NCBI GenBank assembly: GCA_016932295.1
Contig: JAFGDC010000610.1
Span: 1-12,660, forward strand
Length of the DNA: 12,660 bases
Direction: 5' to 3'
Source of the DNA: a candidate division CSSED10-310 bacterium
Lineage (GTDB): Bacteria > CSSED10-310 > JAFGDC01
Part shown: in pieces, positions 1 to 6,949 of the stretch
How the letters are laid out: each line of letters opens with the position of its first letter
Numbering within the stretch: the stretch's first letter is position 1
Notes under the pieces: model-generated
What the model was told of the DNA's origin: nothing
What the model saw: only the letters and a program-made list of their open reading frames with translations
Database searches by the model: none
Made by a program: the position numbers and the translations under genes

Positions 1-1
1 A

Positions 2-340
2 GCCGTCCGGCAGTCACCGACAAATCCTCGCTTGTATTTAAACCTTAGCAACATCCTGGCGGCGGCGGGGAAATTCGCCAAGGCGGAGGCCGCGATCCGC
101 CATGCCCACGACCTGGCGCCACTGGATCCAGTCCCCCTTGTCAATCTCGGTGATCTTCTTCAACGGCTGGGGGATGGCCCGGGCGCGCTCGAGCACTACG
201 AGCAGGCCTTGCAACTGAATCCACAATCTCCTTCCCTGCTCAGAAAAATGCTGGCGGTATATGACGGACTGGTGGAACCTGACATGGAGCGCATCGCCCG
301 TCTAAAGGAACAACTCGATCTGGCCGGAAGCCAACCCTGA
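2..340 (+). CDS. TPR-repeat protein, C-terminal fragment
   Basis: The reading frame is open from the left edge of the window, so this is the C-terminal 112 residues of a longer protein whose start lies upstream. Two tetratricopeptide repeats are visible: about residues 10-42 of the fragment (LYLNLSNILAAAGKFAKAEA and onward) and 44-77 (VNLGDLLQRLGDGPGALEHY and onward, ending QALQLNPQSP). Both show the TPR spacing of small and large residues (N-L, A/G, Y/F, A, P). A short helical, charged tail follows and ends in SQP. TPRs are protein-protein interaction scaffolds; the fragment shows no catalytic domain, so the role of the whole protein cannot be told. A TTG at 32 could be read as a start, but homology to a TPR helix begins at or before it, so I treat it as internal. 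No link to the CRISPR genes is apparent. Confidence 0.8.
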   Translation, partial: AVRQSPTNPRLYLNLSNILAAAGKFAKAEAAIRHAHDLAPLDPVPLVNLGDLLQRLGDGPGALEHYEQALQLNPQSPSLLRKMLAVYDGLVEPDMERIARLKEQLDLAGSQP

Positions 341-398
341 CCGATCTTCGCGGCAGCTTCCCGGTCCAGGGGCCGGAACGATTTCCAGGCGATTGAGA

Positions 399-427
399 TA
401 GACAACCAGGCGTTTTCTGTTTATACA
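399..427 (+). promoter_or_regulatory. Candidate sigma70-type promoter for the membrane protein gene
   Basis: TAGACA at 399-404 (5 of 6 to the -35 consensus) and TATACA at 422-427 (4 of 6 to the -10 consensus) are separated by 17 nt, inside the 136-nt gap between the TPR gene and the gene starting at 477. Transcription would begin near 434. A small inverted repeat, TGAGA-TCG-TCTCA (440-452), would lie in the 5' untranslated region. This is a prediction from consensus matching only. Confidence 0.4.
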
Positions 428-476
428 CTGTAGACTTCGTGAGATCGTCTCATGGCATATTCAAGATAGGGCGATC

Positions 477-2999
477 ATGGATCGTTTCCGACCGAAAAAA
501 AGCGCTGCGCGACTCGTCGCGGTGGGATGCTTCCTCATGGTGGTCACGCTTGTCTATCTTCATCCCGCCATGAACAGGTTCACCACCGGCACCATCGGCG
601 CGGGTGATGCGTGGCAGACGGTATGGAATTTCTGGTGGCTCGACCAATGCCTGTTCCATCGTCCTCATAATCCGTTTTTCACCGATCTGCTCTTTTATCC
701 CGGCGGAGCGTACCTCTATTTTCACACCCACGGCTTCCTCAACGCACTGATCGCGTTGCCCGTCATCGAACTTTGGGGACCAGTGGCGGGCTACAACAGC
801 ATGGTGGTGTTCTCATTCCTCAGCACCGGCCTGCTCATGTTCCTGCTGGTCAGGAGGATCACCGGGGACAGTGCCGCAGCGGTGCTGGGGTCGGTCATTT
901 TCACGTTCTGCCCCTATCGTCTCGAGCATTCCACGGGTCATCTCAACCTGATCTCCACCGCCTGGTTTCCCCTCATAGCCATGGCACTACCCTGGGCGCT
1001 TCTGCATCGCCGCCGATGGCCCTGCCTGGTGGCGGCGGGCACGCTTGCGGCCGTTCCGTTCACCACTTACTACTACCTCATATACATGGTGCTGTTGGCC
1101 GGCGCACTTATCCTGGACTGCCGCGGTCAGGCCGTGGATATCTCTGGGCATATCACCCGCGGGAGGCGTGGCCTGGCCGTTCTCTGCCTCGCGGGAATCC
1201 TGCTTGCGCCTTATGTACTTGCGATGTACTGCAGCCTGCATACCCACCCTGTAGCCGAGGGGCACGATCCCGCCAGCTTCTCCGCCGATTTGCAGAGTTT
1301 TTTCATCCCGAGCGGCATCTCGGCGTATGGCAAGCCTTTTGAATCCATCCGCGGGCGCTGGACAGGTGAGCGAGTCGAGCAAAGTGCTTACCTGGGCTAT
1401 ACAGTGCTCGTTCTGTGCATCGCCGGCTTTTTCATCAGGGACCGGCGGTTGCGGATCTGGAAACTTCTGGCGCCGTTTTCCCTGGTCATGGCCCTTGGTC
1501 CCGGATTGCGAATCGGCGGCACTCCGATAGGCCCCGCACTTCTCCCTTACAATATTCTCCTGCTTATCCCGCCGCTCCGCCTGGGCGGCGTACCATCCAG
1601 ATTCGTCTCCCTGGCGCTGTTCGCCATGGCCGTAATCGCGGCGGTGACGATGGCGCGGCTGCGACAGCGGCTCAGCGGATCAGGACAACTGCGTTGGTTG
1701 CTCACCGGAGGAATTATCGTGCTGGTGCTGGCCGAGTATTTCCCCGCCGCCTTTCCAACCCAGGAGTTGGCGATTCCGGCCTTCTACCACGACCTGGCGG
1801 CCGAAGCCGGTGAGTTCGCCCTGCTGGATCACCAGAACCCGCTGTCTGCGATGTTCTGTCAGACGGTCCATGGGAGACCGATCGTCGGCGGGTATCTATC
1901 GAGGAATCCTTCGCCGGGCATGGAAGTGTTGTACCATACACCCTTCATAAGCGATCTGTGGTTCGCCGATCCTCATGTCGAATTCGCCATGGAGAGGATC
2001 GACGGCCCGATCGCCTTTGCCTGGGGTGAAGGCAGTCCGGCTCCGAACATCAACCCGGATCGCTTCAGCGTCACCTGGGAAGGCCGGCTCATCGTGCCGG
2101 TTACGGACACCTACCGCATTTCCACCACCAGTGATGATGGCATCCGGGTGTGGCTGGGGGAGGAGGTGGTCATCAGCAACCTGGAACCGCACGCGCCGGA
2201 GTGGAACCATGGCGAGGTGCGGCTGGAAGCCGGTTCCATCCCCATTTTCATCGAGTATACGGAAGTAGGCGGTTCGACCCTGTGTGAACTTTACTGGAGC
2301 ACCGGACAGCGTCCGATGGAGTTGGTGCCGGTGGAGCATCTCAGGACTCCCGCAGGTCAGCCGGGCCTGCGTGGCGTTTACTATAACCATGTCAAGCCAC
2401 TGTTCGGATGGCGCCGCATGCTCGGCACCTATCTGCGTGACATCAACGGCTACCAGGGCTTGACCAAGCTGTTCTTCGTCAAGACGATGAATGGTTCGAC
2501 CAGGACGATCTACAGCGCCGACTGGATGCCGGAACTTGTCCCGAGTCAGTGGCCGGAACCTGCTTCCGGCACCAATGAGGAGATCGAGAGCTGCACGGTG
2601 AGGTGGCAGGGTCAACTGTACGCGCCCCTGACGGGTGAGTACGGATTCAGGATGAACAGTGTGAATCCTTGTGAACTGCAGATCGACGGCCGGATCGTCA
2701 GGACCACTCTCCGGGTGCGGGACGCCGATGGAGGGGATGGCGCGGTATGGTTGCAGGCAGGTTACCACGATGTCGTCATGCTGCTGACATGGGTTACGCG
2801 GAGCGACCAGTTCTCGTTGGATTGGCGGCTGCCCCCATATGATCCGGCGACCCTGCTGCGAGGTATGAACATCCGCTATATCGTGACCACCATGGACGAT
2901 GACCTTTCCATGTTGAACCTGACACCCGGCCTGGAGCTTGCCGGCCAGGTAGAGAAATGGCACCTCTACCGGGTGACGTCGCCAACGGTTCGTCTTTGA
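477..2999 (+). CDS. Polytopic membrane protein, GT-C/YfhO-like, with C-terminal PA14-like domains
   Basis: 840 residues. The first ~430 residues hold roughly 10-12 hydrophobic segments (e.g. 11-30, 108-126, 155-176, 183-213, 231-250, 304-320, 374-393, 408-426). Between the first two is a long polar loop containing GAGDAW (41-46) and NFWWLD (51-56). This layout, with an acidic residue in the first extracytoplasmic loop, resembles GT-C glycosyltransferases that use lipid-linked sugars; the assignment is inference. The part after about 430 is probably extracytoplasmic. Residues ~510-625 look like a PA14 domain (RLIVPVTDTYRISTTSDDGI, then IRVWLGEE), with the typical DDG at 553-555. Residues ~630-790 look like a second, degenerate copy (GLRGVYYN; GQLYAPLTGEYGFRMN; LQIDGRIV) without DDG. 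PA14 is a beta-barrel often tied to carbohydrate binding, so a role in envelope polysaccharide or glycoprotein decoration is plausible. Start ATG 477 has a modest AGGG (468-471) 5 nt upstream. It stands alone, not in the cas operon. Confidence 0.7.
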   Translation: MDRFRPKKSAARLVAVGCFLMVVTLVYLHPAMNRFTTGTIGAGDAWQTVWNFWWLDQCLFHRPHNPFFTDLLFYPGGAYLYFHTHGFLNALIALPVIELWGPVAGYNSMVVFSFLSTGLLMFLLVRRITGDSAAAVLGSVIFTFCPYRLEHSTGHLNLISTAWFPLIAMALPWALLHRRRWPCLVAAGTLAAVPFTTYYYLIYMVLLAGALILDCRGQAVDISGHITRGRRGLAVLCLAGILLAPYVLAMYCSLHTHPVAEGHDPASFSADLQSFFIPSGISAYGKPFESIRGRWTGERVEQSAYLGYTVLVLCIAGFFIRDRRLRIWKLLAPFSLVMALGPGLRIGGTPIGPALLPYNILLLIPPLRLGGVPSRFVSLALFAMAVIAAVTMARLRQRLSGSGQLRWLLTGGIIVLVLAEYFPAAFPTQELAIPAFYHDLAAEAGEFALLDHQNPLSAMFCQTVHGRPIVGGYLSRNPSPGMEVLYHTPFISDLWFADPHVEFAMERIDGPIAFAWGEGSPAPNINPDRFSVTWEGRLIVPVTDTYRISTTSDDGIRVWLGEEVVISNLEPHAPEWNHGEVRLEAGSIPIFIEYTEVGGSTLCELYWSTGQRPMELVPVEHLRTPAGQPGLRGVYYNHVKPLFGWRRMLGTYLRDINGYQGLTKLFFVKTMNGSTRTIYSADWMPELVPSQWPEPASGTNEEIESCTVRWQGQLYAPLTGEYGFRMNSVNPCELQIDGRIVRTTLRVRDADGGDGAVWLQAGYHDVVMLLTWVTRSDQFSLDWRLPPYDPATLLRGMNIRYIVTTMDDDLSMLNLTPGLELAGQVEKWHLYRVTSPTVRL

Positions 3000-3265
3000 T
3001 GCCAATCAACGTAGCGTTCGCGCGGAAGCTGTGCTGACTGTCGGATTTCTTTATCCTCCTATGGCACATGTAATGAAAACAAACCGCCGAATCGATCTCG
3101 ACGGGTTATCGTCAGTACCGGTAACGACCACTCAAGTTTCGATATAAGGATTTCGGGTAGGATTCTGCCGGTTCGCTGAGGCCTCAGGGTCAGTTAACAC
3201 TCAATGCGAAGCACCTTTTGTGGAACCGGAAAAGTCGGATTAATGAGGTTGCAGATGAAACCAAA

Positions 3266-3285
3266 ACACATAGAAACCTATGTGT
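3266..3285. repeat. Short perfect hairpin, 8-bp stem
   Basis: ACACATAG (3266-3273) and CTATGTGT (3278-3285) are exact reverse complements around the loop AAAC. The stem is AT-rich and no T-run follows on either strand, so it is not an obvious terminator. No function can be assigned. Confidence 0.5.
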
Positions 3286-3464
3286 GCCAGGCATAGTACG
3301 CCATGTTGGACGCGGGAACTTCAGATTGAATGGCGCGAACGAGGTTGTTTGTCTCACCCAAGCAGTCGAACAGAGATCCAGTCTATGATGTCGGTCCAAC
3401 TTTACTGATCGATATCGCTCGCTGTTTATCGAATCATGAAATGAAATCGGCATGCTCACGAGGA

Positions 3465-3501
3465 AGGGGCAAGGATTTTTTTAGAAATGCTCCTTGCCCC
3501 T
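3465..3501. repeat. Strong hairpin, 11-bp perfect stem with T-rich loop
   Basis: AGGGGCAAGGA (3465-3475) is the exact reverse complement of TCCTTGCCCCT (3491-3501). The 15-nt loop begins with seven Ts (3476-3482). The flanking GAG (3460-3462) and CTC (3502-3504) could extend pairing past a bulge. The T-run is in the loop and not after the stem, so this is not a canonical intrinsic terminator. It could be a structured part of an untranslated RNA, a remnant of a small mobile element, or a weak transcription stop between the upstream gene and the cas operon. Confidence 0.55.
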
Positions 3502-3849
3502 CTCAGCATAGCAACAAGCTTACTGCAGCACCACCGCAGCCTCATAGAAAACCACTCAGCCGCTTGCTCAAGCAGGATTGACACATGAAGCATAACCGAT
3601 GATCAGCAAGAAAGTAGTAACCGAATCAAATCGCGGTCAGAATGGTAAAACGACATGTTCCATGGTAGGATCATCATACAATCTTTGCTGAAAAGGGATC
3701 GCTCCTCGCAGAATAAAGAAGGACAATGACTAATTATATCAAGAATGTCGTCGTGAAAGAGCGAAAAGAATGACAGAGTTAGTTCACTGGAAATCACGCT
3801 TGTTCCGAAAAGCTTATTTCGCCTTCCGCCGAATAGTGTGTCGGAGTTA

Positions 3850-3868
3850 CCTGCAACGCATTTGCAGG
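3850..3868. promoter_or_regulatory. Inverted repeat immediately upstream of cas3
   Basis: CCTGCAA (3850-3856) and TTGCAGG (3862-3868) form a perfect 7-bp dyad around CGCAT, ending 25 nt before the cas3 ATG. A -10-like AT-rich stretch (TATCTAATA, 3872-3880) directly follows. The spacing suits an operator overlapping a promoter, or a hairpin in the cas mRNA leader. No regulator is encoded nearby, so which protein would bind is unknown. Confidence 0.35.
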
Positions 3869-3893
3869 CAATATCTAATAGTTCGGAGAATCC

Positions 3894-6203
3894 ATGTCAG
3901 AAACCAGTTATTTCGCGCACAGTGCTAATCGCAACGGTGTGCAGGAAACGCTCATAGACCATTTGAGTGATGTCTCTGACCGGTGTGCGGCGTTTGCAGA
4001 ACGGTTTGGCGCAGAAAACGAGGCTCGACTTACCGGTCTGCTTCACGACTCAGGGAAATGCTCAGAACTCTTCCAGAAGCGCCTCAAAGGGTTGGTTGGT
4101 GGCCTAGATCATTGGTCAATAGGTGCATGGTTGGCTCTCGTGAAGTTCCGTTCAATCGCAGCCGCTCTTGCCATTCAGGGACATCATACAGGTATTCAGA
4201 AGGGGACAAAGGATGCCTTGTCAGACCTCAATCCGGATAAGTTGGTCATCCGACATCCGCTCGGACTTCGGTTGTCGACCAATGATACAAAGGGAATTAT
4301 CGGGTATCTTAAAGATCATGGTATCACCACCTTACCAAGTGTCCAGGTGCCGCTACTCACACGCCAGGAGGAAACCGTGGCGGCAATGCTGGACGTGCGG
4401 ATGCTCTTTTCCGCACTGGTGGATGCTGACTATGTAGAAACCGAAGCCCATTTCGAAGCCGCTCCTGGAGCGCATAAAACTTGGCGCGAGACCGGTTTAC
4501 CGCTTCAGCCAGCTATTGCCCTCAACCTCTTACTTTGCGCCATCACCCGTCGCGCCGAGTTATTGTCGACGAACACGTCGACTGATCAACGGGTCTTGGC
4601 CATACGTGACTCCCTGCTGAAGGACTGCCTAGATGCGGCGAAACAGCCTCCCGGCCTCTACACACTCACAGCACCTACCGGCGCCGGCAAGACGCTTTCT
4701 ATGCTCGCCTTCGCCCTCGAACATGCTCGAAAACACGAAGGGCGGTTTGACCGCGTAATCATGGTGATTCCCTATCTGAGCATCATCGAACAAACGGCGA
4801 AGGTCTACCGCGATATCTTCCACTCAACCATGGGAGATGGATACATCCTTGAACATCACAGCCTGAACACCAGATCCGGACAGGAAGATGGCGACGGCGG
4901 TGACAGGTCAACGGAATTGGCCCGGCGCCTAGCGGAAAACTGGGATGCGCCGCTTATCGTCACCACCAGCGTACAGATGCTCGAGTCTCTTTTCGCCAAC
5001 CGTCCATCGGCTTGTCGCAAGCTGCATCGCGTCGCTAGAAGCATAATTCTCTTCGACGAGGTGCAGACGCTTCCGCTTTCATTGGCCATTCCGACATTGA
5101 AGGCACTCTCGCACCTGGCAAGCCGCTACCACGCGACGGTCGTCTTCGCCACAGCGACACAGCCGGCCTTCTCGTCTCTTCACGAGGCAGTATTGGAGGG
5201 GGAGGACTCATGGGGTTGGCAGCCCAGGGAGATCGTCTCTAATGTTCCCGCCCTGTTTGCCATGGCGGGCAGAACGGTAGTCGAGTTGCCCGACCTGGAA
5301 CACCACACAACATGGTCTGAAATGGCGGACAAGGTTGCCGCCAACGAGCGCGTTCTGTGCATCGTAAACCTCAAGCGCCATGCCATCGAGTTACTTGGCT
5401 TGCTAAAAAGGAACGGTGTGAAAAACATCTACCATCTGTCCACCAACATGTGCCCGAAGCACCGAACTGCCGTATTGGCGCTGGTGCGTGCACGTCTCGA
5501 CAGTAAGAAACCGTGCCGGCTGGTTTCGACACAGTGCGTGGAGGCGGGGGTTGACATTGACTTTCCGGTTGTCTTTCGGGCATTCGGACCACTTGACGCG
5601 ATCGCCCAGGCCGCCGGGCGATGCAACCGCAACGGCATAATAACGGAAAAAGGAAGGGTTTTTGTCTTCATCCCCGAGGACGAAAGCTATCCCCCCGGCG
5701 GCTATAGTCAGGCCGCTGGGATATTAAGGTCACTGCTTAAGCTGCACGGCACGGAATGGCTAGATTCAGTCGACGATGTTTCCACCTTCGAAACATATTA
5801 CCGAAAGCTCTATGCCATCGCAGATCTGACCCGGCAAGGAGAATCCCTGCAAGCTGCCGTGTTAGAACAGGATTTTCCAAAAGTTGCCAAGGAATACCGG
5901 CTTATCAAGCAGGACACCGTCAACATCCTGGTGCCATATGATCTGGTGGTCTTCCATGATTTGACCGAACGTGCAAGAAATGAAGGGCTAAGCGCCAAGT
6001 GGATTCAGGATGCACGCCTGCACGCCGTCGGAGTATTCCGGCCCAAACCAGATGCACTCAACGTATGGAGCGCCATTGAGCCGGTGAGACTACGCGACGG
6101 TAGCAACTCTCCGGACTGGTTCATCTGCCGAAGCGAGGAGCACTATGACCGCGAACTTAAGGGCCTTGAATTGCCAGATTGCCTGTCAATCTCAATTGCC
6201 TGA
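3894..6203 (+). CDS. cas3: CRISPR-associated helicase/nuclease Cas3 (type I-C)
   Basis: 769 residues with an N-terminal HD nuclease fused to a superfamily 2 helicase, as is usual for I-C Cas3. The enzyme is recruited to Cascade-bound DNA, unwinds it 3'-5' and degrades the non-target strand. HD part: H9, H23, the HD pair at 51-52 (LLHDSGK) and H97-H98 (QGHHTG). Helicase: Walker A APTGAGKT (260-267), DEVQ box (388-391), ATATQ motif III (419-423), STQCVEAGVDID motif V (545-556) and QAAGRCNRNG motif VI (572-581). All key residues are present. The start ATG 3894 has GGAG at 3885-3888 with 5-nt spacing. It is the first gene of the operon; cas5c begins 14 nt after its stop. An inverted repeat at 3850-3868 may control transcription. 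No truncation or frameshift was seen. Confidence 0.97.
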   Translation: MSETSYFAHSANRNGVQETLIDHLSDVSDRCAAFAERFGAENEARLTGLLHDSGKCSELFQKRLKGLVGGLDHWSIGAWLALVKFRSIAAALAIQGHHTGIQKGTKDALSDLNPDKLVIRHPLGLRLSTNDTKGIIGYLKDHGITTLPSVQVPLLTRQEETVAAMLDVRMLFSALVDADYVETEAHFEAAPGAHKTWRETGLPLQPAIALNLLLCAITRRAELLSTNTSTDQRVLAIRDSLLKDCLDAAKQPPGLYTLTAPTGAGKTLSMLAFALEHARKHEGRFDRVIMVIPYLSIIEQTAKVYRDIFHSTMGDGYILEHHSLNTRSGQEDGDGGDRSTELARRLAENWDAPLIVTTSVQMLESLFANRPSACRKLHRVARSIILFDEVQTLPLSLAIPTLKALSHLASRYHATVVFATATQPAFSSLHEAVLEGEDSWGWQPREIVSNVPALFAMAGRTVVELPDLEHHTTWSEMADKVAANERVLCIVNLKRHAIELLGLLKRNGVKNIYHLSTNMCPKHRTAVLALVRARLDSKKPCRLVSTQCVEAGVDIDFPVVFRAFGPLDAIAQAAGRCNRNGIITEKGRVFVFIPEDESYPPGGYSQAAGILRSLLKLHGTEWLDSVDDVSTFETYYRKLYAIADLTRQGESLQAAVLEQDFPKVAKEYRLIKQDTVNILVPYDLVVFHDLTERARNEGLSAKWIQDARLHAVGVFRPKPDALNVWSAIEPVRLRDGSNSPDWFICRSEEHYDRELKGLELPDCLSISIA

Positions 6204-6205
6204 AG

Positions 6206-6213
6206 AAAGGAGG
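6206..6213 (+). promoter_or_regulatory. Consensus ribosome binding site that fixes the cas5c start
   Basis: AAAGGAGG lies 4 nt before ATG 6218. This selects 6218 over an upstream in-frame near-start at 6179, which would overlap the end of cas3 and add 13 residues with no family resemblance. Confidence 0.8.
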
Positions 6214-6217
6214 TTTC

Positions 6218-6949
6218 ATGCGCAACCATCACCAAGTCTTGGAGGTCTGGGGCGAATTTGCCTGCTTCAGCAGACCTGAACTAAAGGTGGAACGGTTCAG
6301 CTATCCGGTGATTACACCTTCTGCAGCACGTGGCATCTTCGATGCCATCTATTTCAAGCGCACAGAGTTCCGCTGGCAGATTTGCCGCATCGAGGTGCTC
6401 ACCCCGCCCGTCTACATCGCCCTGCGTCGTAATGAGGTGAAGGACAAGATAACAGCGGCAGTGGACAAGTGGGTTTCCGGTCGGGTGAATCCGGAGCCGC
6501 TCTGGGCCGACGGAGACAAGAATGCCCTAGGGACCGATCAGAAGGGCAGGACACAACGACAGACCATGGCACTGAAGAACGTACACTACCGCCTGCACGC
6601 CGAGATACGACCCTGGCTCAACGAAACTGACAACGTGAACGGTATTGTTGAGCAATTCCGTCGCCGTGCCAGGAGAGGTCAGTGCTTCTTCCAGCCTTGC
6701 TTCGGCTGCCGCGAGTTCCCCGCATACTTCCGCCTCGTCGAAGATAAAGAGCCGCCCCCGCCGGCCGCATACTCGCAGGATCTAGGCTTAATGCTCTACG
6801 ACGTCTTTGATTTGTCACGGCCCGGCACAAGCGAGGACAAGCCGTTTATAAGCCTCTTTCATGCAAAGGTCGTCAACGGTGTTCTCGACATTCCCTCATT
6901 TGAGAGTACCTCTGTCCTAAAGCCGGAAGGAGGTGGCACACATGCTTGA
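6218..6949 (+). CDS. cas5c: Cas5c (Cas5d), pre-crRNA endonuclease and Cascade subunit
   Basis: 243 residues, a usual size for I-C Cas5. Type I-C lacks Cas6, and its Cas5 is known to cut the pre-crRNA at the 3' base of the repeat hairpin and then stay bound to the 5' handle. Family signatures: an N-terminal RAMP strand (VLEVWGEFACFSRPELKVER, 7-26), the SYPVITPSAARGIFDAIYFK block (28-47) and RTQRQTMALKNVHYRLHAEI (111-130). Tyr45 in DAIYFK and Lys120/His123 fall where the catalytic tyrosine and basic residues of characterised Cas5d proteins are expected; this alignment is from memory. Its last 8 nt (ATGCTTGA) overlap the start of cas8c, so the two are probably translationally coupled. The matching substrate, a 7-bp repeat stem with an 11-nt tail, is present in the downstream array. 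Confidence 0.95.
   Translation: MRNHHQVLEVWGEFACFSRPELKVERFSYPVITPSAARGIFDAIYFKRTEFRWQICRIEVLTPPVYIALRRNEVKDKITAAVDKWVSGRVNPEPLWADGDKNALGTDQKGRTQRQTMALKNVHYRLHAEIRPWLNETDNVNGIVEQFRRRARRGQCFFQPCFGCREFPAYFRLVEDKEPPPPAAYSQDLGLMLYDVFDLSRPGTSEDKPFISLFHAKVVNGVLDIPSFESTSVLKPEGGGTHA

Larger units (their letters stand above)
3000..3893. other. Non-coding stretch between the membrane protein gene and the cas operon
   Basis: About 890 bp without a gene I can support. Short open frames on both strands (for example 3330-3581 plus, 3190-3459 and 3603-3797 minus) lack convincing ribosome binding sites and recognisable protein content. Base composition falls from the GC-rich upstream gene to roughly 40 percent GC around 3600-3780. 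The stretch holds a 12-bp palindrome (CTGAGGCCTCAG, 3176-3187), an 8-bp stem with a 4-nt loop (3266-3285), an 11-bp stem (3465-3501) and a 7-bp inverted repeat just before cas3 (3850-3868). I saw no tRNA, no CRISPR repeat or anti-repeat, and no insertion-sequence ends. The cas operon promoter presumably lies in its right part, but no clean -35/-10 pair stands out. Confidence 0.6.

Noticed and set aside
1896..3005. 369-residue open frame on the minus strand
   Set aside because: It lies opposite the membrane protein gene in high-GC DNA, has low-complexity shadow-like composition and no recognisable domain; the plus-strand frame has clear membrane and PA14 features.
3465..3501. Hairpin as an intrinsic terminator of the upstream gene
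   Set aside because: The T-run is in the loop and no T-run follows the stem on either strand; it is also about 470 nt from the gene end.
3190..3797. Short open frames in the intergenic region (3190-3459 minus, 3330-3581 plus, 3603-3797 minus)
   Set aside because: No convincing ribosome binding site, start or protein similarity; considered as transposase remnants but no motif was recognised.
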